Shown: one piece after another, positions 50,508 through 58,956 of the stretch
How positions within the stretch are numbered: position 1 is the stretch's first letter
How the letters are laid out: each line of letters begins with the position of its first letter
Assembly: GCF_001443045.1 (NCBI RefSeq)
Contig: NZ_LKPJ01000006.1
Span: forward strand, 85,058 to 149,057
Direction: 5' to 3'
Source: Burkholderia ambifaria
GTDB lineage: Bacteria; Pseudomonadota; Gammaproteobacteria; Burkholderiales; Burkholderiaceae
Length of the DNA stretch: 64,000 nt
Translations under genes and position numbers: made by a program
The notes under the pieces: generated by a model
Told to the model about the DNA's origin: nothing
Seen by the model: only the letters and a program-made list of their open reading frames with translations
Database searches by the model: none

Positions 50508-50939
50508 TCATTCGCGCCCGGCCGTCCGGGCTGCATCACGCAGCGCCATGAACCCGACCCACCCCCAGTAGACGCGATGATGCGCGATCAACCCGTCGCG
50601 CAGATCCATCACCTCGACGAGATCGACCTGATCGCCTTCCGGCGTTTCGCGCGGATATTCCCACGTGAGTTGCCGTCCGTTCGAAAAGAACAGGCCCGTG
50701 CGGTACCAGCGTCCGAGCTTGTTGCCCGGATTGCGCTGGCCCGCTGCGAAGAATTCGCCGATTGCAGCCTTGCCGTGCAGCACGCCCGAGCCATGGTCGG
50801 GCAGCGCGACGACGATCAGCGGCGTTTCGAGTATCGCGTCGTCCGCGTACAGCGACATCAGCGCGTCGAGGTCGCGTGCGACGACGGCGGCGTGCCAGTC
50901 CTGATGAATGCGTTGCGCATCGGTGTCGGGGTGTGTCAT
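50508..50939 (-). CDS. SnoaL/NTF2-like protein
   Basis: A 143-residue protein of the NTF2-like fold. It shows IHQDWHAAVVARDLDALMSLYADDAILETPL in the helix-sheet opening and a later RQLTWEYPRETPEGDQVDLVEVMDLRDGLIAHHRVYWGWVGF sheet, typical of ester cyclase/SnoaL-like proteins. No catalytic residues can be assigned securely. The ATG at 50939 (MTHPDTDAQRIHQDW) was preferred to a longer frame from 51044. It lies downstream of the DOPA dioxygenase-like gene on the same strand. Confidence 0.83.
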   Translation of the reverse strand: MTHPDTDAQRIHQDWHAAVVARDLDALMSLYADDAILETPLIVVALPDHGSGVLHGKAAIGEFFAAGQRNPGNKLGRWYRTGLFFSNGRQLTWEYPRETPEGDQVDLVEVMDLRDGLIAHHRVYWGWVGFMALRDAARTAGRE

Positions 50940-51040
50940 GGCGGGTTCCGGCAAGCGTGGATAACGGAACCACTGTATTGACGCAACGCTGCCGGACGTT
51001 TCAGCGCGACCCGAAACGTGGATGTCACGCGTGCGGCACG

Positions 51041-51394
51041 TCAACCCGCTAGCGCGCCGAGATTCAGTTCATACGACTTGCCGATCCACACCGCGCTGTC
51101 GCGATGGTCGCGCAGTTCGTCGTTCGTGTTCGGGTGCAGGAAGAGGTCGAGCGCGCCGTGATTCAGCACGAGCCACGGCACGATGGTGTCGAAGCGCGTG
51201 GCATCGAACGCGATCTGATACGACCACGCGGGATGCGGGCCGACGAGGCGTTCGTGAAAGCGGCCGAGCTCGATGATCGTGCCGAACCGCTCTTCGACGA
51301 CAAGGCGAAACGCCCAGGCCGCGTCGCGGCTCGCGGCGTCGAAGTAGACGTGTGCGTGCCAACTGTCGATGGCGGTGGTGTCGATGGCAGCCAT
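51041..51394 (-). CDS. DOPA 4,5-dioxygenase-family protein
   Basis: A 117-residue small protein of the DOPA 4,5-dioxygenase family. It starts with SWHAHVYFDAASRDAAWAFRLVVEERFGTIIELGRFHERLVGPHPAWSYQIAFD and ends with WLVLNHGALDLFLHPNTNDELRDHRDSAVWIG. The conserved histidines (WHAHVYF, PHP, NHG, LHPNT) match the ferredoxin-like fold of this family. Bacterial members are poorly characterised and may degrade catechols. The ATG at 51394 was chosen because the longer frame begins in non-family sequence. Confidence 0.88.
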   Translation of the reverse strand: MAAIDTTAIDSWHAHVYFDAASRDAAWAFRLVVEERFGTIIELGRFHERLVGPHPAWSYQIAFDATRFDTIVPWLVLNHGALDLFLHPNTNDELRDHRDSAVWIGKSYELNLGALAG

Positions 51395-51884
51395 GGCGGG
51401 ACTCAAGAGAAGAATGGGGAAGGCATGAGCGCCGTGATGTACGGCCGATGCGTAATTATCGCGCTTCCTTGTCGGACACGTGTTGTCGCTGCGCGGTAAA
51501 TCGGCGCGGAGGATTTGTCGTGCGTCAGAGAAGCCGGCGCGTTCGATGAGACGTCTCTCGCTCGTGCGCTGGATGCAGCATTGCGTCGAAAGCCTTGCCG
51601 GCCCGTGCTTCGGCCGAAATCTCGACGGCAATACGTCATTTCGAAAACTGCAAAGGCGATTTACGCACCGCTTCGAATCGTCCGCGAAAACGCGATCAGG
51701 TGGTTGAATGAAATAAAGAAATTCCGGTCAGGCAGCAGTGGCGAATCATGCGGATCGCGACCCCGCTGCCGGTGCTGAAAATATCAATTGCGGAATCGGC
51801 TATTCAAGCGCACGGCCACGCGACATACGATGATTGCACCGCATCGACGACGAAGATCGATGCGGAGACAACCATCTGGAGGCC
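51395..51884. other. Intergenic region
   Basis: A 490-base gap before the secreted DUF-type gene; it is AT-rich near 51690-51800 (promoter-like). No gene or repeat was recognised. Confidence 0.4.
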
Positions 51885-52265
51885 ATGATGCGATCCGTTG
51901 TTTCCCTTGCTGTCCTGTCCGGCGCGCTTGCCGTGCTGCCTGCCGCGAGCTTCGCGCAGTCCGTCAACACCGAGTGGCAGTCGAACGTCGCCCCGTTGAA
52001 TTGGAAGGCGGCGCGTGCCGAGACCGACGTGCAGCTGATGCAGATGACGCGCGCCGGCTATCGTGCGGCGACAGCCGGCAACCAGAACTATCCGCTCGCG
52101 ATGCAGCGTGCGCTCGACCGCGTGAGGAACCCGGTGCCCGACCGCTCGCGCGAGGAGAAGGCCGCGATGGAAGCGCGCGCGGCCAGCGCCGCGCAGAGCG
52201 GTCGTCCAGTGAAGGCGTTCTTCGTGAAGACCGCGTACTACCTGAAGGGCGAGAACACGTTCTGA
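51885..52265 (+). CDS. Secreted small hypothetical protein (DUF4148-like)
   Basis: A 126-residue protein with a signal peptide (MMRSVVSLAVLSGALAVLPAASFA-Q). The mature part has LMQMTRAGYRAATAGNQNYPLAMQRALDRV followed by RSREEKAAMEARAASAAQ. The helix with regularly spaced Arg/Ala is reminiscent of DUF4148 exported proteins, but the match is not certain. GGAGG lies four bases before the first of two adjacent ATGs. Its stop overlaps the ATG of the following small frame (TGATG). Confidence 0.72.
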   Translation: MMRSVVSLAVLSGALAVLPAASFAQSVNTEWQSNVAPLNWKAARAETDVQLMQMTRAGYRAATAGNQNYPLAMQRALDRVRNPVPDRSREEKAAMEARAASAAQSGRPVKAFFVKTAYYLKGENTF

Positions 52266-52501
52266 TGCGGGAGACGAGCATGGCATGCGCCAACCGACTT
52301 CCCGGCGCGTTGCGTACGTCGATGATCCGGCAGTTGCCGGACGCGTGCGCGACGCGGCGGTGGGACGGCGTGTACGGCGTGTACGGGACGCGGCGACGCA
52401 CGAACGGCAAGCGCGACGCAAGCCGCGGTGCCGTCGCATGCCGCGCCGCGTGGCCGGCATTCGACGCGGACGACGTCGCCGTCAGCGAGGACGGGTCATG
52501 A
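52265..52501 (+). CDS. Possible small coupled gene between two hypothetical genes
   Basis: A 78-residue frame starting MRETSMACANRLPGAL. It overlaps the upstream stop (TGATG) and its own stop overlaps the downstream ATG (ATGA). It contains the short direct repeat GVYGVYG and many Arg/Ala residues. Overlaps at both ends suggest coupling, but the composition is also what chance frames in this GC-rich DNA look like. No function can be assigned. Confidence 0.3.
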   Translation: MRETSMACANRLPGALRTSMIRQLPDACATRRWDGVYGVYGTRRRTNGKRDASRGAVACRAAWPAFDADDVAVSEDGS

Positions 52502-52983
52502 GGGCCGTCCGGAAAGGCCGTCGCCACCCGCCATTGACGCGCGAGTGGCTGCTGCCGCTGCCGCCCGCGCATGTGCGCGACATCTCGCTGAAATGCCACA
52601 TGGCGCTCGTCGCGCTGCGCGGCGAGCACGGCAGCGAAGCGTTGCTGATGCGGCTGCGCACGAGCGTCTATCTGGTGTTCCTCGCGCTCGACGACGCGGT
52701 ATCCCCCGATGCGAGCATCGACCTGTGCGTCGAAGCGGAGCGCGTGCTCGACGCGAGCGTGGCGCGCGCTGGGCAAAGCGGCGCATGGACGCTGCACGAC
52801 GACGAAAGCGCAGTGCTCGAACGCATACTCGCCGCGAACGACGCGTGCGTCGCGACGCTCACCCGGCACCGGCTCGCCGAGCTGTGGCGTCACGTGTGCG
52901 CGTTCGCGTCCGCGTCCGCCGAGCAGCCGGCACTGGTCGCGCAGGCGGCGGCGAAGATGCGGGAACCGGCCGTCCTGCATTGA
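52498..52983 (+). CDS. Hypothetical protein, 161 residues
   Basis: The start ATG at 52498 has AGGACGGG upstream and overlaps the stop of the small frame before it. The protein is mostly helical (LTREWLLPLPPAHVRDISLKCHMALVALRGEHGSEALLMRLRTSVYLVFLALDD, then ESAVLERILAANDACVATLTRHRLAELW). It resembles a Burkholderia-type hypothetical family with a PLPPAHVR motif, but no function is known to me. It has no signal peptide or membrane segment. It is possibly co-transcribed with the exported protein gene upstream. Confidence 0.65.
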   Translation: MRAVRKGRRHPPLTREWLLPLPPAHVRDISLKCHMALVALRGEHGSEALLMRLRTSVYLVFLALDDAVSPDASIDLCVEAERVLDASVARAGQSGAWTLHDDESAVLERILAANDACVATLTRHRLAELWRHVCAFASASAEQPALVAQAAAKMREPAVLH

Positions 52984-53164
52984 GCGGCGGCAGCACGACC
53001 GACGCCTGGGCCGTGTTTCATACTTGTCCCATTCACTGGGGCTGACGCTCGCCGTCTAATGTCACGACAGGAGCCGAATGGGTTCGGTCGATGACGATCC
53101 ATCCTCGCGTTTGCGGCGATCGTGCGTGTCGGCGCGAACGTATTCGTTTCGGTCAGGAGGAGCG

Positions 53165-53425
53165 ATGGCGCTATACAGGATCGGCGGCTATTTCACGTGC
53201 GGAAGCGGCCGCGCATTCAGCGAGAATCTGCCGCCGGGCAGCGACGTGACGATCGCGGGCATCTATCGATGCACCGTGTGCGGCGACGAGGTCGGCATTG
53301 CGAAAGGGCAGGCGCTGCCGTCGGAGGAAACACATCGGCACGATCTCGATCCGCCGTCCGACCCGCTGCTCGATCCCGGCCCGACCGCATGGCAACTGAT
53401 CGCGGCGGCGCAGTCGAGACACTGA
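53165..53425 (+). CDS. Small zinc-ribbon-like protein
   Basis: An 86-residue protein. A single CTVC pair (YRCTVCGDEVGIAKGQALPSEETHRHD) with following histidines could bind zinc. It starts MALYRIGGYFTCGSGR with a preceding AGGAGGAGCG. The pattern is like small rubredoxin-type or protein-L-like Burkholderia proteins. A longer frame from 53078 lacks a ribosome site. Function is unknown. Confidence 0.65.
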   Translation: MALYRIGGYFTCGSGRAFSENLPPGSDVTIAGIYRCTVCGDEVGIAKGQALPSEETHRHDLDPPSDPLLDPGPTAWQLIAAAQSRH

Positions 53426-53495
53426 ACGGGCGGTGTTCGCATGCTCATGCAAATGCGGAAGCGCCCCCGGCCCATGACGACGCCCGACAAAACAA

Positions 53496-53525
53496 AAGCG
53501 CCACGGAGCGAACTCCGTGGCGCTT
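53496..53525 (-). terminator. Intrinsic terminator of the hpnH operon
   Basis: AAGCGCCACGGAG pairs perfectly with CTCCGTGGCGCTT around a 4-base loop. On the minus strand it is followed by TTTTGTTTTG, right after the hpnH 3' end. A second hairpin, CGATGCGGAGG/CCTCCGCATCG (53539-53566), lies between it and the hpnH stop. Confidence 0.92.
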
Positions 53526-53576
53526 CTTCGATGCCGGCCGATGCGGAGGCGCCAACCTCCGCATCGCGATACGCGC

Positions 53577-54737
53577 TTAAGCCGCCGTTGCCGGCTTCGC
53601 CGGCTTCTGCAGCTTGCCCTTGCCGGCGCGCTGGATTTCCTCGAGCTTGATCTCGACGTGGCGCGAGAACACGTACTCGGCCGGACGCTGCTTCGCGATC
53701 GAGATGTCCGGTGCGAACGGGCCGTCGGTCTTGATGCCCTTCTTGCTCACGCGCAGCGCCTTCAGCGGATGCGAGATCGTGTCCATCACGGCGGTGGCTT
53801 CGAAGCCGCAGTGGACCATGCAGTCCGCGCACTTCTCGTAGTTGCCGACGCCGTAGTTGTCCCAGTTCGTGTCTTCCATCAGTTCCTTGAAGGTCTTCAC
53901 GTAACCTTCGCCGACCAGATAGCACGGCTTCTGCCAGCCGAACACGGTGCGTGCCGGGTTGCCCCACGGCGTGCACTTGTACGTCTGGTTGCCGGCCAGG
54001 AAGTCGAGGAACAGCGACGACTGGCTGAACGACCAGCGCTTGCCGCCTTCGCCGCGCTTCAGGATTTCGCGGAACAGGTTCTTCGTCTTGTCGCGGTTCA
54101 GGAAGTGCTGCTGATCCGGCGCGCGCTCGTACGCATAGCCCGGCGACACGGTGATGCCGTCGACGCCGATCGGCCCCAGCGTATCGAAGAACTTCGCGAC
54201 GCGCTCGGGGATCGCATCGTTGAACAGCGTGCAGTTGATGTTCACGCGGAAGCCGCGGCGCTTCGCTTCCTTGATGGCCGCGACCGCCTTGTCGTACACG
54301 CCTTCCTGCGACACGGAATGGTCGTGCATGTCCTTGTCGCCGTCGAGGTGGACCGACCAGACGAAGTACGGGTTCGGCTGGTAGTCGTCCATCTTCTTTT
54401 CCATCAGGAGCGCGTTCGTGCACAGGTACACGAACTTCTTGCGCTTCATGATGCCCTTGACGATCTCCGGCATCTCCTTGTGGAGCAGCGGCTCGCCGCC
54501 GGCGATCGACACGATGGGTGCGCCGCACTCGTCGACGGCTTCCAGGCATTCCTCGACGGACAGGCGCTGGTTCAGGATCGGGTCCGGATAATCGATCTTG
54601 CCGCAGCCGTTACACGCGAGGTTGCAGCGGAACAGCGGCTCGAGCATCAGCGCGAGCGGATAGCGTTTGTTGCCGGACAGGTGTTGGCGCATGATGTATG
54701 CGCCGACGCGGACTTGCTGGAGCAGCGGAATAGACAA
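53577..54737 (-). CDS. hpnH: Hopanoid biosynthesis radical SAM protein HpnH
   Basis: A 386-residue radical SAM enzyme. The 4Fe-4S motif is RCNLACNGCGKIDYP, with cysteines at 38, 42 and 45. It also has SIAGGEPLLHKEMPEIVKG, the SPASM-like cysteines CADCMVHCGFEA and FAPDISIAKQRPAEYVFSRH. HpnH adds the adenosyl radical to diploptene to start side-chain extension of hopanoids. The gene is 12 bases behind ispH on the same strand, so both are co-transcribed. Hopanoids stiffen the outer membrane; in Burkholderia they are linked to polymyxin tolerance. The length is that of other HpnH proteins. Confidence 0.97.
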   Translation of the reverse strand: MSIPLLQQVRVGAYIMRQHLSGNKRYPLALMLEPLFRCNLACNGCGKIDYPDPILNQRLSVEECLEAVDECGAPIVSIAGGEPLLHKEMPEIVKGIMKRKKFVYLCTNALLMEKKMDDYQPNPYFVWSVHLDGDKDMHDHSVSQEGVYDKAVAAIKEAKRRGFRVNINCTLFNDAIPERVAKFFDTLGPIGVDGITVSPGYAYERAPDQQHFLNRDKTKNLFREILKRGEGGKRWSFSQSSLFLDFLAGNQTYKCTPWGNPARTVFGWQKPCYLVGEGYVKTFKELMEDTNWDNYGVGNYEKCADCMVHCGFEATAVMDTISHPLKALRVSKKGIKTDGPFAPDISIAKQRPAEYVFSRHVEIKLEEIQRAGKGKLQKPAKPATAA

Positions 54738-54749
54738 GAGTTGTCCTCC

Positions 54750-55691
54750 TTAAACTTCGCGGGCGACAGCTTGCGTAAGCTTCGCCGGCAACTTGAATTC
54801 GACTTTTTCTTCACGGCCCGCCATCGTCGTGACATCGACGGGCCCCAGCGCGCGCAGCGCACCGATTACATCCTCAACCATTTCCTCGGGTGCCGACGCG
54901 CCGGCGGTCAGGCCGACCGTCTGCACGCCCGCGAACCATTCGGGCTTCACTTCCGAGCCGTCGGCGACGAGATAGCTCGGCACGCCGCTTTCGGTGCCGA
55001 TCTCGCGCAGGCGGTTCGAGTTCGAGCTGTTCGTCGCACCGACGACCAGCAGCACGTCGACCTGGCCGCTCAACTCGCGCACGGCGGCCTGGCGGTTTTG
55101 CGTCGCGTAGCAGATGTCCCGCGTGTCCGGGCCGACGATGTCGGTGAACCGGCGCTGCAGCGCTTCGATGATGCCGCGCGTGTCGTCGACCGACAGCGTC
55201 GTCTGCGTCACGTACGCAACCGGCGTGTCGACCGGCAGCGTCAGCGTATCGACTTCGGCTTCGCTTTGCACGAGGATCACCTCGGCCGGAATCTGGCCGA
55301 TCGTGCCCTCGACTTCCGGATGGCCCGCGTGGCCGATCAGGATCAGCCGGCGGCCCGCCGCGACGTACTGGCGGCCCTGCACGTGCACTTTCGTGACGAG
55401 CGGGCAGGTTGCGTCCAGCACGTCGAGCCCGCGCGTTTGCGCATCGCGTTCGACCGTCTGGGCGACACCGTGCGCGCTGAAGATCGCCACAGCGCCGTGC
55501 GGCACCTCGTCGAGTTCCTCAACGAATCGCGCCCCTTTATCACGCAGGTTTTCGACGACATGCCGGTTATGGACGATCTCATGACGCACATAGACCGGCG
55601 CGCCGTGCTGTTGCAGCGCGCGATCGACGATCTCGATCGCACGGACAACCCCCGCACAGAAGCCGCGGGGCTGGGCAAGGATGACTCGCAT
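54750..55691 (-). CDS. ispH: 4-hydroxy-3-methylbut-2-enyl diphosphate reductase (IspH/LytB)
   Basis: A 313-residue enzyme of the MEP isoprenoid pathway. It forms isopentenyl and dimethylallyl diphosphates with a 4Fe-4S cluster. The cluster cysteines lie in [17 protein letters not shown] (Cys12), [12 protein letters not shown] and [11 protein letters not shown]. Substrate residues are in [35 protein letters not shown] and TNSSNSNRL. Many Burkholderia carry two ispH genes; this one is tied to hopanoid synthesis because hpnH follows at once. The ATG is at the family position. Confidence 0.97.
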   Translation of the reverse strand: MRVILAQPRGFCAGVVRAIEIVDRALQQHGAPVYVRHEIVHNRHVVENLRDKGARFVEELDEVPHGAVAIFSAHGVAQTVERDAQTRGLDVLDATCPLVTKVHVQGRQYVAAGRRLILIGHAGHPEVEGTIGQIPAEVILVQSEAEVDTLTLPVDTPVAYVTQTTLSVDDTRGIIEALQRRFTDIVGPDTRDICYATQNRQAAVRELSGQVDVLLVVGATNSSNSNRLREIGTESGVPSYLVADGSEVKPEWFAGVQTVGLTAGASAPEEMVEDVIGALRALGPVDVTTMAGREEKVEFKLPAKLTQAVAREV

Positions 55692-55984
55692 AAGTGAGCG
55701 AACTCCGACGACAGACGCCGGGGTTCAAGGAGCTGGCACCGCTCGCTCGCCCCGGCTTGATGTTATGAAGGCAGGAAACGAACCGGCCAGGCCAGGCCCC
55801 GGAACCCCGAATTAATCGCGCATTTTAACCCTATCGGGCCGTCCTTGCTCTGGTGCTGTACCGGCCGTGTTGCATCGGCCGCTAAGCCGCGTCGGCGCTC
55901 GCTCGCGCGGAACCCGGTAAACTGCGCGGTTTCGCGGGCAGCCTGTCCGGCTGCCCGGCGTCGCGCTCATTTCAAGGCCATTCG

Positions 55985-56128
55985 ATGACCGTCGATTCTT
56001 ATGCGTATTGCCCTGCCGCCCGCGCGGTGATGGGTATTTTTACTTCGACCCTGATTGCAATCGAACGATCCGGCGCCGCGGGCGGCCGGGCCGCTCGCGC
56101 CGGCGTCCGGCAGGAGGCTTGCCGATGA
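55985..56128 (+). CDS. Small upstream frame overlapping the hpnB start
   Basis: A 47-residue frame (MTVDSYAYCPAARAVMG...) whose TGA overlaps the first ATG of hpnB (ATGATG at 56125). AAGG precedes its ATG. Its overlap could couple translation of hpnB, or the frame may be fortuitous. The remaining bases 55692-55984 form the promoter region shared with the divergent ispH; nothing else is recognised there. Confidence 0.3.
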   Translation: MTVDSYAYCPAARAVMGIFTSTLIAIERSGAAGGRAARAGVRQEACR

Positions 56129-57318
56129 TGCTGGCGATTACCTTCCTGGTGTCCGGCCTGTCACTGCTGATCTGGATCGTGCTGCTCGTCGCGCGCGGCG
56201 GCTTCTGGCGCGCGCGGCCCGCGCGGGCACTGCCGCCGCAGGCGCGCGGCGCCGCGGCCGAGGCCGAGGCCGGCTGGCCGGCCGTCGTCGCGGTCGTGCC
56301 GGCGCGCAACGAGGTCGACGTGATCGCCCGGGCGGCGACGTCGCTGCTCGAGCAGGACTATCCGGGCGACTTTCATCTGATCATTGTCGACGACCACAGC
56401 GACGACGGCACCGCCGACGCGGCTCGCGCGGCCGCGCTCGCGATCAACCGCGCCGACCGCCTGACGGTGCTGGCCGCGAAGCCGTTGCCGGCCGGCTGGT
56501 CGGGCAAGGTGTGGGCGCAGTCGCAGGGCATCGCCGCGGTGCGCACGCTCGGGCTGCCGGCCGACTACCTGCTGCTGACGGATGCCGACATCGGCCATCC
56601 GCCCGACGCCGTCGCGCAGCTCGTCACGCGCGCGCAGGCCGAACAGCGCGATCTCGTGTCGCTGATGGTGCGGCTGCGCTGCGATTCGTTCTGGGAAAAG
56701 GCGCTGATCCCGGCGTTCGTGTTCTTCTTCGCGAAGCTCTATCCGTTCTCGTGGATCAACAATCCGCGCAACCGGACGGCCGGCGCCGCGGGCGGCTGCA
56801 TGCTGGTCAAGCGCAGCGCGCTCGAGGAAGCGGGCGGCATCGAGTCGATCCGCGGCGCGCTGATCGACGACTGCAGCCTCGCCGCGCAGATCAAGCATCG
56901 CGGCAGCGGCCGGCATCCGATCCGGCTCGATCTGGCCGACCGCAGCGTGTCGCTGCGTCCGTACGATAGCTGGCGCGACATCTGGAACATGATTGCGCGC
57001 ACCGCGTTCACGCAGCTCCATTATTCGCCGCTGCTGCTTGCGGGCACGCTGCTCGGGATGACGATCATCTACCTCGTGCCGCCCGTCGCCGCGATCGTCT
57101 ACGGCGCGCGTGCATGGCCGGCGTGGCTTGCGTGGGCGTCGATGTGCACAGCGTATGCGCCGATGCTGCGCTACTACCGGCGCTCGCCTCTGTGGGCGCC
57201 TGCGCTGCCGCTGGTCGCGCTGTTCTACGTCGGCGCGACGTTCGCGTCCGCGTGGCGCTACTGGCGCGGCAAGGGCGGCCAGTGGAAGGCGCGCGTGCAG
57301 GCGCCGGTGGAGCGCTGA
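56125..57318 (+). CDS. hpnB: Hopene-associated glycosyltransferase HpnB
   Basis: A 397-residue family-2 glycosyltransferase. The GT-A core shows VVAVVPARNEVDVIARAATSLLEQDYPGDFHLIIVDDHSDDGT, then LLLTDADIGHPPDAVAQLV (DxD-like). SFWEKALIPAFVFFFAKLYPFSWIN, TAGAAGGCMLVKRSALEE and ALIDDCSLAAQIKHRGSGR are conserved in HpnB. N-terminal and C-terminal hydrophobic segments place it in the inner membrane. AGGAGG precedes the first of two ATG codons. It is divergent from ispH-hpnH. Confidence 0.92.
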   Translation: MMLAITFLVSGLSLLIWIVLLVARGGFWRARPARALPPQARGAAAEAEAGWPAVVAVVPARNEVDVIARAATSLLEQDYPGDFHLIIVDDHSDDGTADAARAAALAINRADRLTVLAAKPLPAGWSGKVWAQSQGIAAVRTLGLPADYLLLTDADIGHPPDAVAQLVTRAQAEQRDLVSLMVRLRCDSFWEKALIPAFVFFFAKLYPFSWINNPRNRTAGAAGGCMLVKRSALEEAGGIESIRGALIDDCSLAAQIKHRGSGRHPIRLDLADRSVSLRPYDSWRDIWNMIARTAFTQLHYSPLLLAGTLLGMTIIYLVPPVAAIVYGARAWPAWLAWASMCTAYAPMLRYYRRSPLWAPALPLVALFYVGATFASAWRYWRGKGGQWKARVQAPVER

Positions 57319-57366
57319 GCCGAATGACGCCGGCGCATGCCGGCTGTCTCCTGGACTTCGGAAAGC

Positions 57367-57407
57367 AAACAGCCCGATCGGTGTGAACCGGTCGGGCTGT
57401 TTTGTTT
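57367..57407 (+). terminator. Bidirectional intrinsic terminator after hpnB
   Basis: AAACAGCCCGA (57367-57377) and TCGGGCTGTTT (57392-57402) pair around a CGGT/ACCG inner stem, followed by TTTGTTTG. T-runs exist on both strands, so it may serve the convergent repeat-protein gene too. Confidence 0.92.
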
Positions 57408-57426
57408 GCGGCGGGGCCGCGCGCGC

Positions 57427-58848
57427 TTACCGCTGCGTCAGCATCATGTACATCTGGATCACGACGTCCGGCGAGAACGTGAACGGCACCCAGCCGTAGC
57501 CGGTGTGGCGCGCGACCAGCAGGCGGTCGCCGTTCGATTGCTTCTGCACGGCCATCATCGGGTTCTTCGTCGTCACGAAGCGCCAGCCGGCCGGGATGCC
57601 CGGCGGCGGTTCCGGCTGCATCGACGCGCGCGCGTGCGCGAGTTCCTCGATCAGCTGGCCCAGTTGTTCCGGGTGAAGCGTGATCGACTGGCCGTTGACG
57701 GTCAGCGTCAGTTCGTTCTGCGACGGGCGTGCGACTTGCAGCGTCGCTTTGTCCGCAGGCGTGTCCGCCGCTTCGGCGGGGGCGACTTCGATCGCGGTGT
57801 CGGCTGCGGTCGTCGCGACGACGGCGGTGGTCGCGTCGGCAGGCGCTGCAGCGACTTTATCGGCAGCCACCGGGGCGGCTGCGTTTGCCACCGGCTCGAC
57901 GACGGGCTCGACAACCGATTCGGCAACCGGTTCGACGACTTCAGCCGCGACGGCCGTCGCGGTTTCCGACGCTGCCGCGTTCGTCGCGGCCTCCTTCACG
58001 ACCGCTTCGACCAGCGCTTCCGCGTCGGCGATCGCCTTCGCGTGACGCTCGGCGGCCGCTTCGGCCTGTGCGATCGCTTCGGTGTGGCGTTGCGCGACGG
58101 CCTCGGCCTCGGCTGTTGCCGCCGCGTGGCGTTGCGCGGCCGCGTCGGCTTGCGCGATGGCTTCGGTGTGGCGCTGCGTGATGGCATGCGCCTCGGCAGT
58201 CGCATCGGTGTGGCGCTGCGCGGCGGCTTCCGCTTCGGCGATCGCCTGCGTGTGGCGTTGCGCGAGCGCTTCGGCTTCCGCGATCGCGGCCGCGTGGCGC
58301 TGCGTCGCGGCCTCGGCTTCGGCGGTCGCTTGCGCGTGGCGCTTCGCGGCGGCTTCGGCCTCCGTGGTGGCGGCGGCATGACGCTGCGCGGCCGCATCCG
58401 CTTCGGTCGCGGCGGCGTGATGACGTTGCGCGGCGGCCTCGGCTTCGGCGATCGCGGCCGCGTGGCGTTGCGACGCGGCTTCGGCATCTGCGTGACGTTG
58501 CGCGAGCGCTTCGGTCAGCGCGGTCGCTTCGGCGTGCCGCTGGGTGGCGGCTTCGGCCTGCGCGGTGGCTTCGGTGTGGCGCTGGGCGGCGGCTTCGGCC
58601 GCGGCGGTGGCGTCGGCGTGGCGCTGCTGCGCGGCATCGGCGTCGGCGGCTGCGGCCGTGTGGCGCTGCGCGGCGGCCTGTGCTTCGGTCTCCGCAGCGG
58701 CGTGACGTTCGGCGGCAGCCTGGGCTTCCGCCGCGGCGGCGCGCGCGAACGCTTCCGCGCTGCGTGCCGCCTGCTGCGCGGCGTGGTGATCGTGGAGGAG
58801 ATGATCGACGCCCGCGTTGAGCGAATCGATCTGATCGTTCAGGTTCAT
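57427..58848 (-). CDS. Long alanine-rich coiled-coil protein with 14-residue repeats
   Basis: A 473-residue protein with three parts. The N-terminus (MNLNDQIDSLNAGVDHLLHD) precedes a coiled-coil-like tract of 17 units (residues 47-279) built on QRHxxAxAEAEAAA. An Ala/Val/Pro-rich low-complexity stretch follows (about 290-365). A compact C-terminal domain (about 370-473) includes LTLTVNGQSITLHPEQLGQLIEELAHARASM and PPGIPAGWRFVTTKNPMMAVQKQSNGDRLLVARHTGYGWVPFTFSPDVVIQMYMM. No catalytic motif is visible. The domain architecture suggests a spacer joining an N-terminal anchor to a conserved binding domain. It is located between two hopanoid genes. Confidence 0.8.
   Translation of the reverse strand: MNLNDQIDSLNAGVDHLLHDHHAAQQAARSAEAFARAAAAEAQAAAERHAAAETEAQAAAQRHTAAAADADAAQQRHADATAAAEAAAQRHTEATAQAEAATQRHAEATALTEALAQRHADAEAASQRHAAAIAEAEAAAQRHHAAATEADAAAQRHAAATTEAEAAAKRHAQATAEAEAATQRHAAAIAEAEALAQRHTQAIAEAEAAAQRHTDATAEAHAITQRHTEAIAQADAAAQRHAAATAEAEAVAQRHTEAIAQAEAAAERHAKAIADAEALVEAVVKEAATNAAASETATAVAAEVVEPVAESVVEPVVEPVANAAAPVAADKVAAAPADATTAVVATTAADTAIEVAPAEAADTPADKATLQVARPSQNELTLTVNGQSITLHPEQLGQLIEELAHARASMQPEPPPGIPAGWRFVTTKNPMMAVQKQSNGDRLLVARHTGYGWVPFTFSPDVVIQMYMMLTQR
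58012..58710 (-). repeat. 17 tandem 42-bp units encoding 14-residue coiled-coil repeats
   Basis: Sixteen units of about 14 residues and one of 10 (QRHADAEAAS, residues 117-126) follow each other without gaps. His and Arg at fixed positions 2-3 and alternating Ala/Glu define the unit. The period of two heptads is what a long parallel coiled coil would use. Confidence 0.9.
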
Positions 58849-58956
58849 GCGTGTCTTCTCTGCGTAAGACCCGCGATTTTAACCGCTGCGCCGGTGCCGG
58901 TCCGTCAGCGACGTGTAACAAAGTGCGCAAAGCGGCGTGGCGCACGCCGCTTTGTG

